Below, in pieces: positions 5,478 through 7,120 of a stretch of 7,120 nt of DNA (the first letter of the stretch is position 1; each line of letters starts with the position of its first letter). The notes under the pieces were generated by a model. That model had not been told where the DNA came from. It made no database searches and saw nothing but the letters and a program-made list of their open reading frames with translations. Both the position numbers and the translations under genes were made by a program. Location of the stretch: positions 1 to 7,120 of the forward strand of contig JADZFP010000311.1 in assembly GCA_020849825.1 (NCBI GenBank), read 5' to 3'. The stretch is from Saprospiraceae bacterium (GTDB lineage: Bacteria; Bacteroidota; Bacteroidia; Chitinophagales; Saprospiraceae).

Positions 5478-5873
5478 ATGGCACTATCCGGATTTTTTAA
5501 AACACTTTTTGGCGGTTCTGATACTGCCGAACCCATCGCCGATCTGCCGGTCAATGATACCAAACACCCCAACCCGGTGTACGACAACCTGCCCGGCAAC
5601 CTCTTTAAAAAAGATTTTCAGGCCAATAAAAACGCTGTGCTGCTTGATGTGCGCACGGCCATGGAAGTTCGCTCCGGCGCCTTGCCCGGCGCCGTCCACA
5701 TCGACATCATGTCGCCGTCGTTTGCCGCCAAAATAGCCGCGCTCGACCGCGGCAAAACCTACTTCATCTATTGCCGCAGCGGCAACCGCAGCGCCCAGGC
5801 TTGTCAGATCATGCACCGCCAGGGCTTCGACGTGCGGAATCTTATGGGCGGCATCTCTGCCTGGCCGCGCTGA
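5478..5873 (+). CDS. Single-domain rhodanese (thiosulfate sulfurtransferase-like)
   Basis: This 131-residue protein has one rhodanese domain at about residues 35-131. Key features are VLLDVRTAMEVRSGALPGAVHID (54-76, the DVR and G-H-I-x signature), the active-site loop YCRSGNRS (98-105) with persulfide-forming C99, and the C-terminal LMGGISAWP (122-130). Such proteins carry sulfane sulfur as an enzyme persulfide, passing it to thiols, cyanide or a partner protein. The six-residue active loop (CRSGNR) is the sulfur-transferase length, not the seven-residue loop of Cdc25-type phosphatases. The N-terminus (MALSGFFKTLFGG) is short and hydrophobic but lacks the length of a signal peptide, so a cytosolic location is likely. 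The ATG at 5478 is chosen because an earlier GTG (5403) lies inside the thioredoxin terminator. No TAnnTTTG promoter is evident upstream. It follows thioredoxin on the same strand, and thioredoxin can reduce rhodanese persulfides, but any partnership is inference. Confidence 0.92.
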   Translation: MALSGFFKTLFGGSDTAEPIADLPVNDTKHPNPVYDNLPGNLFKKDFQANKNAVLLDVRTAMEVRSGALPGAVHIDIMSPSFAAKIAALDRGKTYFIYCRSGNRSAQACQIMHRQGFDVRNLMGGISAWPR

Positions 5874-5904
5874 TAAAAGTATATCATAGCGGTATTTATA
5901 AAAC

Positions 5905-5940
5905 GGGCGCGAAGGAGATCGATCCTTCGCGCCTTGCTTT
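5905..5940. terminator. Bidirectional terminator between convergent genes
   Basis: A perfect 11-bp stem, GGCGCGAAGGA (5906-5916) with TCCTTCGCGCC (5923-5933), encloses a 6-base loop and can be extended by one G-U pair. On the plus strand TTGCTTTTAT follows; on the minus strand CGTTTTATAAA follows. It lies 32 bases after the rhodanese stop and about 33 bases after the stop of the convergent PLP-enzyme gene, so it plausibly ends both transcripts. Confidence 0.85.
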
Positions 5941-5966
5941 TATGTGTGTGGCAATTCGCGCCAATA

Positions 5967-7120
5967 TCAACCGGCTACACCGGCCATTTGCCCTTTTGCA
6001 ATACCTGCCGCCGGTACGCGAGCCAAAGCTTGTTCCAGATCCCAGATCAGATCGTCGGGGTGCTCCACGCCCACGGAAAGCCGTACCATGCCGGGAGTGA
6101 TGCCCAGCGCTCGCTTGTGCGCAAGTTCTACGCCGGCGTGGGTCATGGTGTCGGGGTGTTGGGCCAGCGACTCGGTACTGCCCAGGCTGACGGCCAGTTT
6201 GACGAGTTTCATGTTGTTCAATACGGCAAATGCGCCAACTTCACCGCCTTCCACTTCGAAAGCCAGCATAGCGCCTGCCGAACTGTACTGGCGCTTGTAG
6301 ATGTCGTATTGCTGCGCGTCCGTTACAGGGTCGAGAAAGCCGAGATAATGCACAGACTGGACTTTGGGGTGGTCGCGCAAAAATTCGGCTACCCGGGCGG
6401 CCGTGGCGGCCTGGCGCTCCATGCGGATGTGCAGGGTTTCCAGGCTGCGGAGCAACAGCCAGCCGGTCCAGGGGCCGGCCATATTACCCAGGAAGGTGCG
6501 CAGGCCTTTTACCCGATGCATCAGTTCCTTGCTGCCACACACGGCGCCCGCGATCACGTCGCTGTGCCCGCCGATGTACTTGGTGGCGGAGTAGATCGAG
6601 AAGTCGGCGCCCCATTGCAGCGGGTGCTGCCAAAGCGGCCCCATGTAGGTGTTGTCGACCGCCATCAGCACACGGCGATCGGGGGAGGAAAACTGGTCGG
6701 CCACGGCGCGGCACATGGCCAGGTCGTAGAGCGCATTGGTCGGGTTGGCCGGGGTTTCGACAAAAACCATGGCCAGCGGCGCCTGCATCTCCACGATCAT
6801 GCGGCTAATGTCTTCTTCCGTGTGATCGGGGTGAAATTCGAGGGTTTTGATGCCAAAACGCGGCAGGAAGTGCCGGATAAAGTGGTCGGAACCGCCGTAC
6901 AAGGGCGTACTGTGGAGCAACAAATCGCCCGGTTTCAGGAATTCCAGCAAAACGGTGGTGATGGCGCTCATACCGCTTTCGAACACGGCGCAGTCTTCGG
7001 CATTGTCCCAAAGACAAAGGCGATTTTCCAGAATTTCCAGGTCGGGGTTGTTGATGCGGCTGTAAATCAGACCCTCCGCTTCGCCCTCGCGGCGGTTGCG
7101 CAAGCCGTAGGCGACTTCAA
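5967..7120 (-). CDS. Cys/Met metabolism PLP enzyme (cystathionine gamma-synthase family), N-terminus beyond window
   Basis: The frame is open from the right edge to a TGA at 5967, giving 383 codons. The codons before the TTG at 7103 read EVAYG and continue the family sequence, so that TTG is an internal Leu and perhaps 40-50 N-terminal residues are missing. Numbering from that Leu, the visible features are: YSRINNP (14-20), which contacts the PLP phosphate of the neighbouring subunit; FESGMSA (41-47); STPLYGG (65-71); VETPANPT (115-122); D150 in VDNTY, pairing with the pyridine nitrogen; SATKYIGGHSD (172-182) with the Schiff-base K175 (codon at 6579-6581); VSLGSTESLAQHP (305-317); and the carboxylate-binding R341 in VRLSVGVEHP. 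The enzyme should carry out transsulfuration-type elimination or replacement on Cys/Met precursors in the cytosol. The position occupied by the special Cys of methionine gamma-lyases (YGC) is Gly (YGG), which favours a synthase or gamma-lyase over canonical methionine gamma-lyase. The exact substrate stays open. It converges on the rhodanese gene across a shared terminator. Confidence 0.93.
   Translation of the reverse strand, partial: EVAYGLRNRREGEAEGLIYSRINNPDLEILENRLCLWDNAEDCAVFESGMSAITTVLLEFLKPGDLLLHSTPLYGGSDHFIRHFLPRFGIKTLEFHPDHTEEDISRMIVEMQAPLAMVFVETPANPTNALYDLAMCRAVADQFSSPDRRVLMAVDNTYMGPLWQHPLQWGADFSIYSATKYIGGHSDVIAGAVCGSKELMHRVKGLRTFLGNMAGPWTGWLLLRSLETLHIRMERQAATAARVAEFLRDHPKVQSVHYLGFLDPVTDAQQYDIYKRQYSSAGAMLAFEVEGGEVGAFAVLNNMKLVKLAVSLGSTESLAQHPDTMTHAGVELAHKRALGITPGMVRLSVGVEHPDDLIWDLEQALARVPAAGIAKGQMAGVAG

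Noticed and set aside
7101..7103. TTG as start of the PLP enzyme
   Set aside because: Upstream codons to the window edge remain open and read EVAYG, continuing the family sequence; the gene is simply cut by the window.
1..7120. CRISPR array, tRNA, rRNA, insertion sequence, toxin-antitoxin or phage defence genes
   Set aside because: No regularly spaced repeats, cloverleaf-like segments, transposase motifs or terminal inverted repeats were seen on either strand; all long frames are accounted for by the genes listed.

Overview
The window reads as an ordinary chromosomal stretch from a member of the Bacteroidota, plausibly Saprospiria-like with moderately high GC. The phylum call rests on three things seen in the sequence. 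One long secreted protein ends in a type IX secretion system (T9SS) type A sorting domain. Two intergenic sites match the Bacteroidota -7 promoter consensus TAnnTTTG. Start codons lack clear Shine-Dalgarno sequences and instead follow A/T-rich leaders. The finer taxonomic placement is inference.

Layout. The left two thirds (1-4525) is all on the minus strand. In transcription order it holds a DPM1-like family 2 glycosyltransferase (3809-4525), a processive cellulose-synthase-like family 2 glycosyltransferase (2199-3746), a strong rho-independent terminator (2126-2156), a secreted propeller-like protein with a T9SS C-terminal domain (332-2065), and the first 102 codons of a multi-membrane GT-C (GT87-like) glycosyltransferase that runs off the left edge (1-308). 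A gene-free region of about 525 bases (4526-5051) separates this block from the right side and appears to carry divergent promoters. On the plus strand follow a 98-residue thioredoxin (5052-5348), its own terminator, and a single-domain rhodanese (5478-5873). A bidirectional terminator (5905-5940) separates the rhodanese from a convergent minus-strand PLP enzyme of the cystathionine gamma-synthase family. That gene lacks its N-terminus because it crosses the right edge.

How the genes may work together (inference). The glycosyltransferases suggest envelope glycan synthesis. A DPM1-like enzyme typically makes polyprenyl-phosphate sugars, GT-C enzymes such as GT87 typically use such lipid-linked donors, and the processive enzyme would polymerise and export a beta-linked glycan. 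The T9SS protein would be displayed on or released from the cell surface. On the right, thioredoxin (dithiol reductant), rhodanese (persulfide carrier) and a Cys/Met-metabolism PLP enzyme form a loose sulfur-themed neighbourhood, but terminators show they are not one operon.

No CRISPR array, tRNA, rRNA, insertion sequence, phage gene or obvious defence system was seen. The most noteworthy items are the small regulatory structures in the 4526-5051 region and the unusual company of the processive glycosyltransferase; nothing found is clearly a new system.
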